Origin: Serratia sarumanii
Lineage (GTDB): Bacteria; Pseudomonadota; Gammaproteobacteria; Enterobacterales; Enterobacteriaceae
Reading direction: 5' to 3'
Assembly (NCBI RefSeq): GCF_029962605.1
Contig: NZ_CP124750.1
Coordinates: forward strand, 1,922,001-1,986,000
Length of the DNA: 64,000 nucleotides
Made by a program: the position numbers and the translations under genes. Of the stretch, positions 28,589-36,773 are shown one piece after another. The notes beneath the pieces were generated by a model. That model was not told the DNA's origin. It did no database searches and saw only the letters and a list, made by a program, of their open reading frames with translations. How positions within the stretch are numbered: the stretch's first letter is position 1; the number at the start of each line of letters is the position of its first letter.

Positions 28589-29776
28589 TTAGTTAAGTGC
28601 GGAGGCGATAGGGTTCATGGCGACGGTTTTCGCGTCGACCGGCATGCCCGGCATAAACACTTTCTGCATGCCGTCGACGATCACCCGATCGCCGTTTGCC
28701 AACCCTTTCTGCACGATGCGCAATCCTTCGGCCATACGGCCCACGTCGATGTCGCGGCGCTGCGCCTTGCCGTCTTTATCGACGATGTAAACGAACTTGC
28801 GGTTCTGGTCGGTCATCACCGCTTTATCGTCGATCAGCATGGCGTTGAACTCGGCGCTGCCGGGCATCTGTACCCGGGCGAACAGCCCCGGCGTGAAGCG
28901 GCGCTCGCGGTTGTCGAGCAGGGCGCGCATGCGGATGGTGCCGGTCCCGGCGTTCAGCTGGTTATCGGTGAAATCCACCAGCCCCTGATGCGGGGTGCCG
29001 TCTTCGCCTACCAGGCCGACCTTCACCGGCAGGCGCGCGTCGTGGCGGCCCTGCTGCTGATAGCGTAGGAAGGTGGCTTCATCCACATCGAAATAGACGT
29101 AGACCTTGTCGAGCGACACCAGCGTCGTCAGCACGCTGGCGCTGTCGCCGGCGGTGACCAGGTTGCCGGCGGTGATCATCGCGCGGCTGGCGCGCCCGTC
29201 AATCGGCGCGGTAACGCGGGTAAAGTCGAGGTTCAGCTGCGCCATATCGAGCTGGGCCTGCGCCGCCAGCACGTTGCTTTGCGCCTGCGCGGCGGATGAC
29301 CGGCGCTGTTCCCAGACTTCCTGAGAGATGGCCTGAGTGCCGATCAGTTTCTCGGTGCGCGAGGATTCGCTGCGCGCCAGGGCGGCCTGGTTGCGAGCCC
29401 GCACCAGCTCGGCCTGCGCCTGTTCGCGCGCGGCACGGTAGGTACGATCGTCGATGGTGAACAGCACCTGGCCTTTTTTCACCTCGTCGCCTTCGGTGTA
29501 GTTGACCCGTTCGATGTAGCCGGAGACCCGTGGGCGCAGCTGCACGCTCTGCACCGCTTCGACCCGGCCGTTGAAGGCATCCCACTGGCTGATCGGTTTG
29601 ACCACCACGCTGGCGGCGCTGACCACCGGCGGCGGTGGCGGGGCGTTGTGCGCGACGCTGTTGTCGCACCCGGCGAGCAGGGCGGCCAGCAGCGCCACCC
29701 CGGAGAGCCGCTGGCCCAGAGCGACGGCGCGTGTGCGGCCGCCGGCGTTGAACGATGAGTTTGGTTGATTTGCCAT
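28589..29776 (-). CDS. sdeA: RND periplasmic adaptor lipoprotein, SdeA-like
   Basis: 395 residues with a lipobox 'LLAGC' (Cys about 37) and a Pro-rich linker after it. The barrel-sandwich motif 'VRPRVSGYIERVNYTEGDEVKKGQ' (here as RPRVSGYIERV...) brackets a long coiled-coil hairpin rich in Ala, Gln and Glu (about 105-180). It bridges the RND permease and the outer-membrane channel. It is first in the operon with sdeB and divergent from the AraC-type gene at 30071. Confidence 0.83.
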   Translation of the reverse strand: MANQPNSSFNAGGRTRAVALGQRLSGVALLAALLAGCDNSVAHNAPPPPPVVSAASVVVKPISQWDAFNGRVEAVQSVQLRPRVSGYIERVNYTEGDEVKKGQVLFTIDDRTYRAAREQAQAELVRARNQAALARSESSRTEKLIGTQAISQEVWEQRRSSAAQAQSNVLAAQAQLDMAQLNLDFTRVTAPIDGRASRAMITAGNLVTAGDSASVLTTLVSLDKVYVYFDVDEATFLRYQQQGRHDARLPVKVGLVGEDGTPHQGLVDFTDNQLNAGTGTIRMRALLDNRERRFTPGLFARVQMPGSAEFNAMLIDDKAVMTDQNRKFVYIVDKDGKAQRRDIDVGRMAEGLRIVQKGLANGDRVIVDGMQKVFMPGMPVDAKTVAMNPIASALN

Positions 29777-29975
29777 TATTTTTATTCCGATGAGTAAGTG
29801 CGGTCAGGCCCCATACCCGGCCCTGTTCTCCGGGATTCGCCCCGCGCCGGCGTGCGGTGAGGGGGCGGCTGCGCCATGCAGCGGCGCAACGTTAGGTTTT
29901 GAAACACATTGGTGTCACATTAATGTATCAATATCGGTTACATTAATTGGGTGGAGTATAGTGGCGGCTTTCTGG

Positions 29976-30002
29976 TAAATGCAATAATAAAAATTGCATT
30001 TA
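29976..30002. promoter_or_regulatory. Perfect 10-bp inverted repeat before the AraC-type gene
   Basis: TAAATGCAAT and ATTGCATTTA flank a 7-base A-rich centre, 69 bases before the regulator's start codon. It lies in the divergent region shared with sdeA and could be an operator or an mRNA leader hairpin. A direct repeat ACATTAAT occurs nearby at 29916-29923 and 29940-29947. Confidence 0.45.
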
Positions 30003-30070
30003 AAGCGAAACTGTTGCAACGTATGTGCATCGGGCAGAGGGGAACCCTGCCAAATGATGGGAGCATCAGC

Positions 30071-30427
30071 ATGAACACTACGGGCTTTATTACCGATTTG
30101 AAGGCGTGGATCGACAACAATCTGGAAGAGAAACTGGATATCAACACCGTGGCGGATCGCGCGGGCTATTCCAAATGGCACCTGCAGCGCATGTTCAAAC
30201 GCCAGACCGGCTACGCGCTGGGGGAGTATATCCGCATGCAAAAACTGAAAGTCTCGGCGGAGCGCCTGGCCAACAGCGGCGAGCCTATCGTCAGCGTGGC
30301 GATTTCGCTCGGCTTCGACTCACAGCAGTCGTTCAACCGCAGCTTCAAGCGCCAGTTTGGCCAAACGCCGGGCGACTGGCGCCGCGCGTTGGCGCAGCCG
30401 GCGTCTATGGGGCGCACGCACCACTGA
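30071..30427 (+). CDS. sdeR: MarA/SoxS-type AraC-family activator, SdeR-like
   Basis: 118 residues, a stand-alone double helix-turn-helix of the MarA/SoxS/Rob class: 'INTVADRAGYSKWHLQRMFKRQTG' is the first and 'VSVAISLGFDSQQSFNRSFKRQFG' the second DNA-binding unit. Such proteins activate efflux and stress genes and are controlled by abundance, having no ligand domain. The ATG at 30071 is preceded by GGGAG; the frame open from 29951 is leader. Its divergent placement to sdeAB fits SdeR. Confidence 0.82.
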   Translation: MNTTGFITDLKAWIDNNLEEKLDINTVADRAGYSKWHLQRMFKRQTGYALGEYIRMQKLKVSAERLANSGEPIVSVAISLGFDSQQSFNRSFKRQFGQTPGDWRRALAQPASMGRTHH

Positions 30428-30448
30428 GCGGTTGGGCAGTGGGGATAA

Positions 30449-30479
30449 AAAAGCCTGAATTTGCGTTCGGGCTTTTTTG
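30449..30479. terminator. Terminator after the AraC-type gene (last repeat's hairpin)
   Basis: AAAAAAGCCTGAA-TTTGCG-TTCGGGCTTTTTT works on both strands. It is the degenerate far copy of the terminator found in each tandem repeat of the tRNA-Ser locus. Confidence 0.85.
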
Positions 30480-30485
30480 TCTATG

Positions 30486-30980
30486 TGGAAGGAGGGATAG
30501 ATTCGCTGCGCTCACCCTGCGGGCCGCCGTTGGCGGTCCAAAACGCAGGCGTTTTGTCGAACCCTGTCGAGGATTCTCACCCTCCCGGCCGGTACGCTAT
30601 GCAAACAAAAAAGCCTGAACTTTCGCTCAGGCTTTCTCGTTAGAATATGGCGGTGAGGGAGGGATTGATTCGCTGCGCTCACCCTGCGGGCCGCCGTTGG
30701 CGGTCCAAAACGCAGGCGTTTTGTCGAACCCTGTCGAGGGTTCTCACCCTCCCGGTTGGTGCGCCATGCATACAAAAAAGCCTGAACGTGAGTTCAGGCT
30801 TTCTCGTTAGAATATGGCGGTGAGGGAGGGATTGATTCGCTGCGCTCACCCTGCGGGCCGCCGTTGGCGGTCCAAAACGCAGGCGTTTTGTCGAACCCAG
30901 TCGAGGGTTCTCACCCTCCCGGTCGGTGCGCTATGCATACAAAAAAGCCTGAACGTGAGTTCAGGCTTCTTCGTAGAATA
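30486..30980 (-). repeat. Three tandem ~162-167 bp repeats carrying the tRNA-Ser 3' end
   Basis: Units span 30486-30647 (degenerate at its edge), 30648-30814 and 30815-30980; the tRNA at 30981 forms the start of what would be the next period. Units two and three begin with TGGCGGTGAGGGAGGGATT (plus strand), the same 19 bases that end the tRNA gene. Each unit then has a common ~110-bp core with the AAAACGCAGGCGTTTT palindrome and an intrinsic terminator facing the minus strand (30612-30633, 30779-30800, 30947-30968). Periods of 162, 167 and 166 bases. This mirrors the 178-bp repeats of E. coli tyrT that yield rtT RNA. Confidence 0.88.
30946..30969 (-). terminator. Terminator directly after tRNA-Ser 1
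   Basis: AAGCCTGAAC-TCAC-GTTCAGGCTT then TTTTTG on the minus strand, 12 bases after the CCA end. Confidence 0.88.
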
Positions 30981-31070
30981 TGGCGGTGAGGGAGGGATTC
31001 GAACCCTCGATACACTTTCGCGTATACACACTTTCCAGGCGTGCTCCTTCAGCCACTCGGACACCTCACC
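30981..31070 (-). tRNA. tRNA-Ser (anticodon GGA), copy 1
   Basis: A 90-base class II tRNA with encoded CCA. Acceptor GGTGAGG pairs with CCTCACC; the anticodon loop reads CTGGAAA; a long variable arm (GTATACGCGAAAGTGTAT) and the T arm GAGGG-TTCGAAT-CCCTC follow. The sequence is close to E. coli serW/serX and decodes UCC/UCU. It has its own stringent-type promoter and terminator, and its last 19 bases recur in the downstream repeats. Confidence 0.97.
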
Positions 31071-31110
31071 ATATTTTATTGTTGCGAAATCATCGCTGCA
31101 ACGGGGCGCT

Positions 31111-31139
31111 ACTATAGGGAGTGGGGCCGATCCGGTCAA
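31111..31139 (-). promoter_or_regulatory. Promoter of tRNA-Ser copy 1
   Basis: On the minus strand: TTGACC, 17 bases, TATAGT, then a GC-rich discriminator (AGCGCCCC) typical of stable-RNA promoters under stringent control. Confidence 0.85.
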
Positions 31140-31345
31140 GAATAATTTCAGTGTTTTTGTTCGTCCGCTCAAGCCGTGCGCACTTTGCTGAAAACTGCGG
31201 CGAACGGCAGGGCAGATGTCATGAATAGGCGAGAAAATCAGCGGTAAGGTTCGTGGATAACCGGCGGAAATGGGGAGCGCGGTCTCAGAGGGTGGGGAGA
31301 TGCGCTGCGCGCACCCCTCTCGGCGGTGCGCCATGCAAATAAAAA

Positions 31346-31369
31346 AGCCTGGACGCGAATCCAGGCTTT
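31346..31369 (-). terminator. Terminator after tRNA-Ser copy 2
   Basis: AAGCCTGGAT-TCGC-GTCCAGGCTT then TTTTA on the minus strand; related in form to the repeat terminators. The bases 31285-31340 between it and the upstream promoter keep a short piece similar to the repeat core (GCGCTGCGCGCACCC, GGTGCGCCATGCA). Confidence 0.85.
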
Positions 31370-31380
31370 CTCTTTGAATT

Positions 31381-31470
31381 TGGCGGTGAGAGAGGGGTTC
31401 GAACCCTCGATACACTTTCGCGTATACACACTTTCCAGGCGTGCTCCTTCAGCCACTCAGACACCTCACC
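31381..31470 (-). tRNA. tRNA-Ser (anticodon GGA), copy 2
   Basis: A 90-base tRNA with the same anticodon, variable arm and CCA as copy 1. It differs in the D stem (CTGAG versus CCGAG) and near the acceptor/T stems (TCTCACC, giving a G-U pair at position 7-66). It lies 310 bases upstream of copy 1 on the same strand. Confidence 0.97.
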
Positions 31471-31510
31471 GTTTTGTTGTCGAAAACGCTTTGCGCTGTC
31501 GACGGGCGCT

Positions 31511-31539
31511 AATGTAGGAGAATCTGATCTCAGCGTCAA
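31511..31539 (-). promoter_or_regulatory. Promoter of tRNA-Ser copy 2
   Basis: Minus strand: TTGACG, 17 bases, TACATT, then AGCGCCC discriminator. The 360 bases from here to the permease at 31900 show no other feature. Confidence 0.82.
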
Positions 31540-31899
31540 CCCTCTTATTTCATTCTCATGACTGTTTAGCCAAACTTGCAGCAATTTGCTGATTTACCGA
31601 ACGATATTCCCACTCGCGGCCGCCAGCGGGCAGGGCTGGCAGCGGTAAGAATCCATGAAAGACGATCGCTTGACCTTTTTCTGTGCAGATAGCTCAATAT
31701 ATCGCCATTGAGGTTGGGTTGTTTGCTGTTATATGCATTAATACTGGATTATTAGTCAGATGTGTCGCTAAATGGAATCATGTCGGCGCGGCGTTTTTGG
31801 CAAGGAACATCACGTCGCCGCGCAGATTGCCGGGTGACAGGCCGGCGATATCGCAGACAGGGACAGACTCATTACATAATAATGCAGTAGAGGTTCGTT

Positions 31900-33384
31900 G
31901 TGACTCCTTCAGATGCCATACCGGCGCCGCAAGCGCGCCATGCCATTCCCCCCGGTGCGGGGGCGCTGTTCTTCATCCAAATCTTCGCCACGCTAGGCTT
32001 CGCCGTGCTCTACTCCACGCTGGTGCTGTACGCCACCAAGCGATTGGGTTTCAACGAAAGCAGCGCCAACGCCATGATGGGCGTGTTCGGCGCCTTCAAC
32101 TATGGCCTGCACATGTTCGGCGGTTACCTCGGCGGCCGATTCCTCAGCAACCGCAATCTGTTCGTGCTCGGCATGGTGCTGCAGGTGATCGGCTGCGCGC
32201 TGATTGCCGTCGCGGGCGTGTGGGGGCTGTACTGGGGGCTGGCGATGTTCCTGACCGGCAGCGGCCTCAACGTCACCTGCATCAATATGATGCTCACCCA
32301 GCGTTTCAAGCCGGACGATGATCGGCGCGAATCGGCGTTCCTGTGGAACTACGCCGGTATGAACCTCGGGTTCTTCGTCGGCTTTACCGTTGCCGGTTAT
32401 TTCCAACTGACGGAAAACTACCGCGCGCTGTTCCTGTTCGCCACGCTGGGCAACGCGGCGGCGATCGTTGTCGCCGTCTGCCGCTGGCGCATTCTGGCGG
32501 ATCTCAATACGCCGCTGCGCGACGCCAGCCGCAGCCAATACCGTTGGCGCATGCTGGTCGGGCTGGCGGTACTGGTGGCGCTGGTGCCGATCATCCGCGT
32601 GATGCTGACCCACGCCGAGTTCAGCGGCCACTTCGTGATCGTGCTCGGCGCGCTGATCTTCCTGATGCTGTGCGTGGTGACGCTGCGCCACCATCCGCGC
32701 GATGAGCGCCGCAGAATGGCGGCCTATCTGATCCTGGCGCTGGGCTCGCTGGTGTTCTGGGCGCTGTACCAGCTGGCGCCGATGGGGCTGATGCTGTTCT
32801 CCGAGCACAACATCAACCTGAACGTTTACGGCATTCAGGTGGCGCCGCAGTGGATCCAGAACATCAACACGCTGGTGATCGTGGTGGGCGGCCCGCTGCT
32901 GGCCTGGTGGTTCAACCGCTTGCGCGCTCGCGGTTGCAACATCGACATTCCGCTGCAGTTCTCCGGATCGCTGTTCTGTATCGGGCTCGGCATGCTGGTG
33001 CTGCCGCTGGGCATCAGCATGGCGGGCGGCGATGGGCTGGTGGCGTTTAAATGGATCGTCATCAGCTATGTGCTGCAAAGCGTCGGTGAATTGATGATCT
33101 CGCCGATCGGTTACGCCATGATCGGCAAGTTGGCGCCGCCGCGCTATCAGGGCGTGATGATGGGCTGCTGGATGATGGTGACCGGCGTCGCCTCGGTGCT
33201 GGCGGGCTACGTCTCCGGCCTGATGCCGGAAAACAGCGGCAGCACGCCGCTGCAGACCAACCCCGGCTACAGCGAAATCTTCAGCGCGCTGGGCTGGGGG
33301 GCGACGGGCGTCGGCGTGGCGATGCTGATTCTCATTCCGCTGCTGCGGCGCCTTATCCGGCGCGACGGCCCGTCTGCTGCCTGA
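31900..33384 (+). CDS. POT-family (PTR2) peptide transporter, atypical
   Basis: 494 residues with about 14 membrane helices. The PTR2 signature is kept as 'FLWNYAGMNLGFFVG', and late helices show 'VLQSVGELMISPIGYAMIGKLAP', the well-conserved TM10 motif with its Glu. The proton-coupling ExxERFxYY motif of TM1 is missing: the matching place reads 'QIFATLGFAVLYS'. It therefore belongs to POT but may couple or transport differently. The start is GTG at 31900 with AGAGG upstream; a terminator follows at 33400. Confidence 0.85.
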   Translation: MTPSDAIPAPQARHAIPPGAGALFFIQIFATLGFAVLYSTLVLYATKRLGFNESSANAMMGVFGAFNYGLHMFGGYLGGRFLSNRNLFVLGMVLQVIGCALIAVAGVWGLYWGLAMFLTGSGLNVTCINMMLTQRFKPDDDRRESAFLWNYAGMNLGFFVGFTVAGYFQLTENYRALFLFATLGNAAAIVVAVCRWRILADLNTPLRDASRSQYRWRMLVGLAVLVALVPIIRVMLTHAEFSGHFVIVLGALIFLMLCVVTLRHHPRDERRRMAAYLILALGSLVFWALYQLAPMGLMLFSEHNINLNVYGIQVAPQWIQNINTLVIVVGGPLLAWWFNRLRARGCNIDIPLQFSGSLFCIGLGMLVLPLGISMAGGDGLVAFKWIVISYVLQSVGELMISPIGYAMIGKLAPPRYQGVMMGCWMMVTGVASVLAGYVSGLMPENSGSTPLQTNPGYSEIFSALGWGATGVGVAMLILIPLLRRLIRRDGPSAA

Positions 33385-33399
33385 TTGGCTAACATGCAC

Positions 33400-33427
33400 A
33401 ACAGCCCCACTGGTCGGGGCTGTTTTT
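33400..33427 (+). terminator. Intrinsic terminator after the POT gene
   Basis: ACAGCCCC-ACTGGTC-GGGGCTGT followed by TTTT. Confidence 0.9.
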
Positions 33428-33510
33428 ATTTTGGGCTTTAACGCTTGCATCCGGCGGCGAATCGCGGAAGGCTGGAGGTAAACCAATAAAAACAAACGGG
33501 AGCCCGCAGT

Positions 33511-34452
33511 ATGAACATCATTTATTACCACCCCTTGTTTAACGCCCAGGAATGGCTGGTCGGCATCAAGCAACGCCTGCCGCAGGCCGAGATCCGCGAA
33601 TGGCAGCGCGGCGACGAGCGGCCGGCCGATTACGCGCTGGTGTGGCGCCCGCCGCACGAGATGCTGGCCAACCGCCGCGATCTGAAAGCGGTGTTCGCCC
33701 TCGGCGCCGGCGTCGACGCGATCCTCGATCAGGAGCGCAAACACCCCGGCACGCTGCCTGCCGGCGTGCCGCTGCTGCGGCTGGAGGATACCGGCATGGC
33801 GCAGCAGATGCAGGAATACGCGCTGAGCTATGTGCTGCGCTATTTCCGCCGTTTCGACGAGTATCAGGCGCTGCAGCAGCGGCAGGAGTGGCAGCCGCTC
33901 GATCCGCACTCGCTGGATGATTTCACCACCGGCATCCTCGGCGCCGGCGTGCTGGGGCAGAGCGTGGCGCGCAAGCTGACCGAGTTTGGCTTCAGCGTGC
34001 GCTGCTGGAGCCGCAGCGCCAAGCAGATCGATGGCGTGCAAAGCTTCGCCGGAGAGGCGCAGCGCGCTGCCTTCCTCGACGGCGTCAAATTGCTGATCAA
34101 CCTGCTGCCCAATACGCCGGAGACCGTCGGCATTCTCAACCGCGAGCTGTTCGCGCAGCTGAGTTCGGGTGCCTATCTCATCAACATCGCGCGCGGCGCG
34201 CATCTGGTAGAAGCCGATCTGCTGGCGGCGCTGGAGCAGGGGCAACTGGCCGCCGCCACGCTGGACGTGTTCGCCCGCGAGCCGCTGCCGCAGGATCACC
34301 CGTTCTGGCGTCATCCGCGTGTCACCATTACCCCGCATATTGCTGCCATCACGTTGCCGCAGCAGGCGATGGATCAGATCGCCGCCAACATCCGCGCGCT
34401 GGAGGCGGGGCATGCCCCGGCCGGCGTGGTCGACAGGCAACGGGGGTACTGA
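33511..34452 (+). CDS. ghrA: Glyoxylate/hydroxypyruvate reductase A
   Basis: 313 residues of the D-2-hydroxyacid dehydrogenase family. The NADP-binding 'GILGAGVLGQSVARKL' is at about 140-155, and the catalytic Arg, Glu and His are in 'NIARGAHLVE', 'FAREPLPQDHP' and 'TPHIAA'. GhrA reduces glyoxylate and hydroxypyruvate. It precedes ycdX and ycdY, the order seen in E. coli. Confidence 0.94.
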   Translation: MNIIYYHPLFNAQEWLVGIKQRLPQAEIREWQRGDERPADYALVWRPPHEMLANRRDLKAVFALGAGVDAILDQERKHPGTLPAGVPLLRLEDTGMAQQMQEYALSYVLRYFRRFDEYQALQQRQEWQPLDPHSLDDFTTGILGAGVLGQSVARKLTEFGFSVRCWSRSAKQIDGVQSFAGEAQRAAFLDGVKLLINLLPNTPETVGILNRELFAQLSSGAYLINIARGAHLVEADLLAALEQGQLAAATLDVFAREPLPQDHPFWRHPRVTITPHIAAITLPQQAMDQIAANIRALEAGHAPAGVVDRQRGY

Positions 34453-34542
34453 TCCTTCTGCCGCCGTTCGGTAGCTGATAAGCTGTTATCGTCATCGCGC
34501 CTGCCCGTGCCTTTGCGGGCGGACCCTCTGGAAGGAGAAACA

Positions 34543-35280
34543 ATGTACCCCGTTGATTTGCATATGCACACCGTCGCCAGCACCCACGCTTACAGCACGC
34601 TGCACGATTACATCGCCGAAGCCCAGCAGAAGGGCATCAAGCTGTTCGCCATCACCGATCACGGCCCGGATATGGCCGATGCGCCGCACTACTGGCACTT
34701 TATGAACATGCACGTGTGGCCGCGCCTGGTGAACGGCGTGGGCATCTTGCGCGGCATTGAAGCCAACATCAAAAACCTGCAGGGCGACATCGACTGCACC
34801 GGCCCGATGTTGACCGCCACCGACGTCATCATCGCCGGTTTCCATGAGCCGGTGTTTGCGCCTCAGGATAAAGCGTCCAATACTGAAGCGATGATCGCCG
34901 CGATGGCGCAGGGGGACGTGCATATCATCAGCCACCCCGGCAACCCGCGTTACCCGATCGACATTCCCGCCGTCGCGGCGGCGGCGGCCAAATACGAGGT
35001 GGCGCTGGAGCTGAATAACTCGTCGTTCACCCACTCCCGCAAGGGCAGCGAGGCCAACTGCCGGGCGATTGCCGCCGCGGTGCGCGATGCCGGCGGCTGG
35101 CTGGCGCTGGGCTCGGATTCGCACGTCGCCTTTTCGCTGGGTAACTTTGAGCACTGCGAGCGCATTATCGAAGAGGTGGGCTTCCCGCAGGCGCGTATTC
35201 TCAACGTCAGCCCGCGCCGGTTGCTGGACTTTCTCGAGCGGCGCGGCAAGCCGGCGATTGCGGAATTGGCCGATTTGTGA
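34543..35280 (+). CDS. ycdX: PHP-family zinc phosphatase YcdX
   Basis: 245 residues. The PHP metal motifs are '[13 protein letters not shown]', 'ITDHGPDM', 'HIISHPGNP' and 'GSDSHVAF'. YcdX is a trinuclear-zinc phosphatase linked in E. coli to swarming motility. The ATG at 34543 follows AAGGAG; an in-frame codon at 34507 is ignored. ycdY, its proposed chaperone, follows 42 bases later. Confidence 0.93.
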   Translation: MYPVDLHMHTVASTHAYSTLHDYIAEAQQKGIKLFAITDHGPDMADAPHYWHFMNMHVWPRLVNGVGILRGIEANIKNLQGDIDCTGPMLTATDVIIAGFHEPVFAPQDKASNTEAMIAAMAQGDVHIISHPGNPRYPIDIPAVAAAAAKYEVALELNNSSFTHSRKGSEANCRAIAAAVRDAGGWLALGSDSHVAFSLGNFEHCERIIEEVGFPQARILNVSPRRLLDFLERRGKPAIAELADL

Positions 35281-35322
35281 CATCGTCCCGGCAAAATTTT
35301 CCGTATTGTATAAGGCATTATC

Positions 35323-35901
35323 ATGAATGAGTTTTCCATTGTCTGCCGCGTGCTGGGTACGCTGTTCTACCGTCAGCCGCAGGATCCGCTGCTGGTGCCG
35401 CTGTTCGCGCTGATCAAAGAGGGCAAGCTGCAGCAGCACTGGCCGCTGGAGCAGGATGACCTGTTGAAGCGCCTGCAGCAGGGCTGCGACGTCAACCAGC
35501 TGGCGACCGATTTTAACGCGATGTTCGTCGGCAGCGAATGCAGCGTGTCGCCGTTCCGCTCCGACTACGTCGAAGGCGCCAGCGAAGCGGACGTGCGCAC
35601 CTTCCTGCAGCAGCGTGGCATGCCGCTGGCGGAGGCGCCGGCCGATCATTTCGGCCAGCTGCTGCTGGCGGCGTCCTGGCTGGAGGATCAGTCGCAGGAA
35701 GATGAAGCGCAGGCGCAGATCGCCCTGTTCGACGAGTTCCTGCTGCCGTGGTGCGGCCGCTTCCTCGGCAAAGTGGAAGCACACGCCACCACCGGTTTTT
35801 ACCGCACGCTGGCGCTGATGACCCGCGACGCCATCCAGGCGATGCGCGACGAGCTGGCGGAGTACGAGCAGGACGACGAAGCGGGCGACGAAGAAGCGTA
35901 A
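35323..35901 (+). CDS. ycdY: YcdY, TorD-family chaperone for YcdX
   Basis: 192 residues, all-helical, with the TorD/DmsD-type pattern 'FNAMFVGSECSVSPFRSDYVEG' and 'FDEFLLPWCGRFLGKVE'. In E. coli YcdY raises YcdX activity, probably by helping zinc loading. Its C-terminal tail is strongly acidic. It sits directly after ycdX. Confidence 0.9.
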   Translation: MNEFSIVCRVLGTLFYRQPQDPLLVPLFALIKEGKLQQHWPLEQDDLLKRLQQGCDVNQLATDFNAMFVGSECSVSPFRSDYVEGASEADVRTFLQQRGMPLAEAPADHFGQLLLAASWLEDQSQEDEAQAQIALFDEFLLPWCGRFLGKVEAHATTGFYRTLALMTRDAIQAMRDELAEYEQDDEAGDEEA

Positions 35902-36051
35902 CGCCGCAGCTTACCCAGGCGGGCCGCCCGGCCCGCTAAACACAGGTTTGCATCCCCCAGACGTAAATTGACAAAAGATCCCTTAATCTGGCGGTTTACC
36001 GTCGGCTCGGCCGCGCCTGCGCGCCGCGCTTTTTCACGCAAGGGGCAGATG

Positions 36052-36705
36052 ATGAAAAGTAACTGGATGCAGCAGATTCAAACGTTGATCGGGCAGAAGG
36101 CCGGCGCGATGGGCGGGGCGGAAGGCATCGGCAAGCTGCTGGCGCCGACGGCGCTGGGCGGCCTGGTCGGCGTGCTGTTGGCCAACAAGTCCTCGCGCAA
36201 GCTGGTGGGCAAGTTCGGCAAGAATGCGCTGATCATCGGCGGCAGCGCGGCGGTGGGCGCAGTGCTGTGGAACAAGTATAAGCAGCGGGTGAAAGAGACC
36301 CATCAGGACGAACCGCAGTTCGGCCTGCAAACCACGCCGGTGGATCTGCGCGCCAAACGCCTGGTGCAGGCGCTGGTGTTCGCGGCCAAGAGCGACGGCC
36401 ATATCGATGCCGACGAGCAGCGCGCCATCGATCACAGCCTGGCGCAGCTGCAGGTGGGGGAAGAGGCGCAGGGCTGGGTGCAGGAAGCGATCGAGCAGCC
36501 GCTCAACCCGGAATTGATCGCCCGCAGCGTGCAAAACGAAGACGAGGCGCTGGAGGTTTACTATCTGAGCTGCCTGGTGATCGACGTCGATCACTTTATG
36601 GAGCGCGGCTACCTCGACGCGCTGGCGCAGGCGCTGAAGATCCCGGCGGACGTCAAGCAGGGCATCGAGAGCGACGTCAACGAGAAAAAGCGCGAGCTGG
36701 CGTAG
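36052..36705 (+). CDS. yebE: YebE, DUF533/TerB-like inner membrane protein
   Basis: 217 residues. Two glycine-rich hydrophobic stretches ('APTALGGLVGVLLA', 'ALIIGGSAAVGAVLW', residues about 28-75) are followed by a helical TerB-like domain with 'FAAKSDGHIDADEQRAI'. The ATG at 36052 has AGGGG at a better distance than the ATG at 36049. YebE is Cpx/heat-shock regulated in E. coli; a GTAAA appears upstream (35962-35966) but a full CpxR box is not clear. Function unknown. Confidence 0.88.
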   Translation: MKSNWMQQIQTLIGQKAGAMGGAEGIGKLLAPTALGGLVGVLLANKSSRKLVGKFGKNALIIGGSAAVGAVLWNKYKQRVKETHQDEPQFGLQTTPVDLRAKRLVQALVFAAKSDGHIDADEQRAIDHSLAQLQVGEEAQGWVQEAIEQPLNPELIARSVQNEDEALEVYYLSCLVIDVDHFMERGYLDALAQALKIPADVKQGIESDVNEKKRELA

Positions 36706-36773
36706 CGCCGCTTGGCAAGCCGGGGGGAATCATGTCACTCTTGCCGCAATCTATGTAAGCGGATGATTTAGCA

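Noticed and set aside
26966..29068. Plus-strand open frame of 700 codons
   Set aside because: Antisense to the RND pump and adaptor, both of which have full family motifs.
30486..30980. Direct repeats as a CRISPR array
   Set aside because: Units are 162-167 bases and contiguous, with no unique spacers and no cas genes.
30461..31415. Arg-rich open frames running through the tRNA-Ser repeats
   Set aside because: They are produced by the repeat and tRNA sequences themselves, show the same peptide in successive units, and lack ribosome sites. The protamine-like Tpr peptide proposed for E. coli tyrT is a loose parallel, but this is not enough to call genes.
31993..34440. Minus-strand open frame of 815 codons
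   Set aside because: It is antisense to the POT and ghrA genes, is rich in His/Gln/Arg/Ala as expected from reverse-reading GC-rich codons, and has no recognisable domain.
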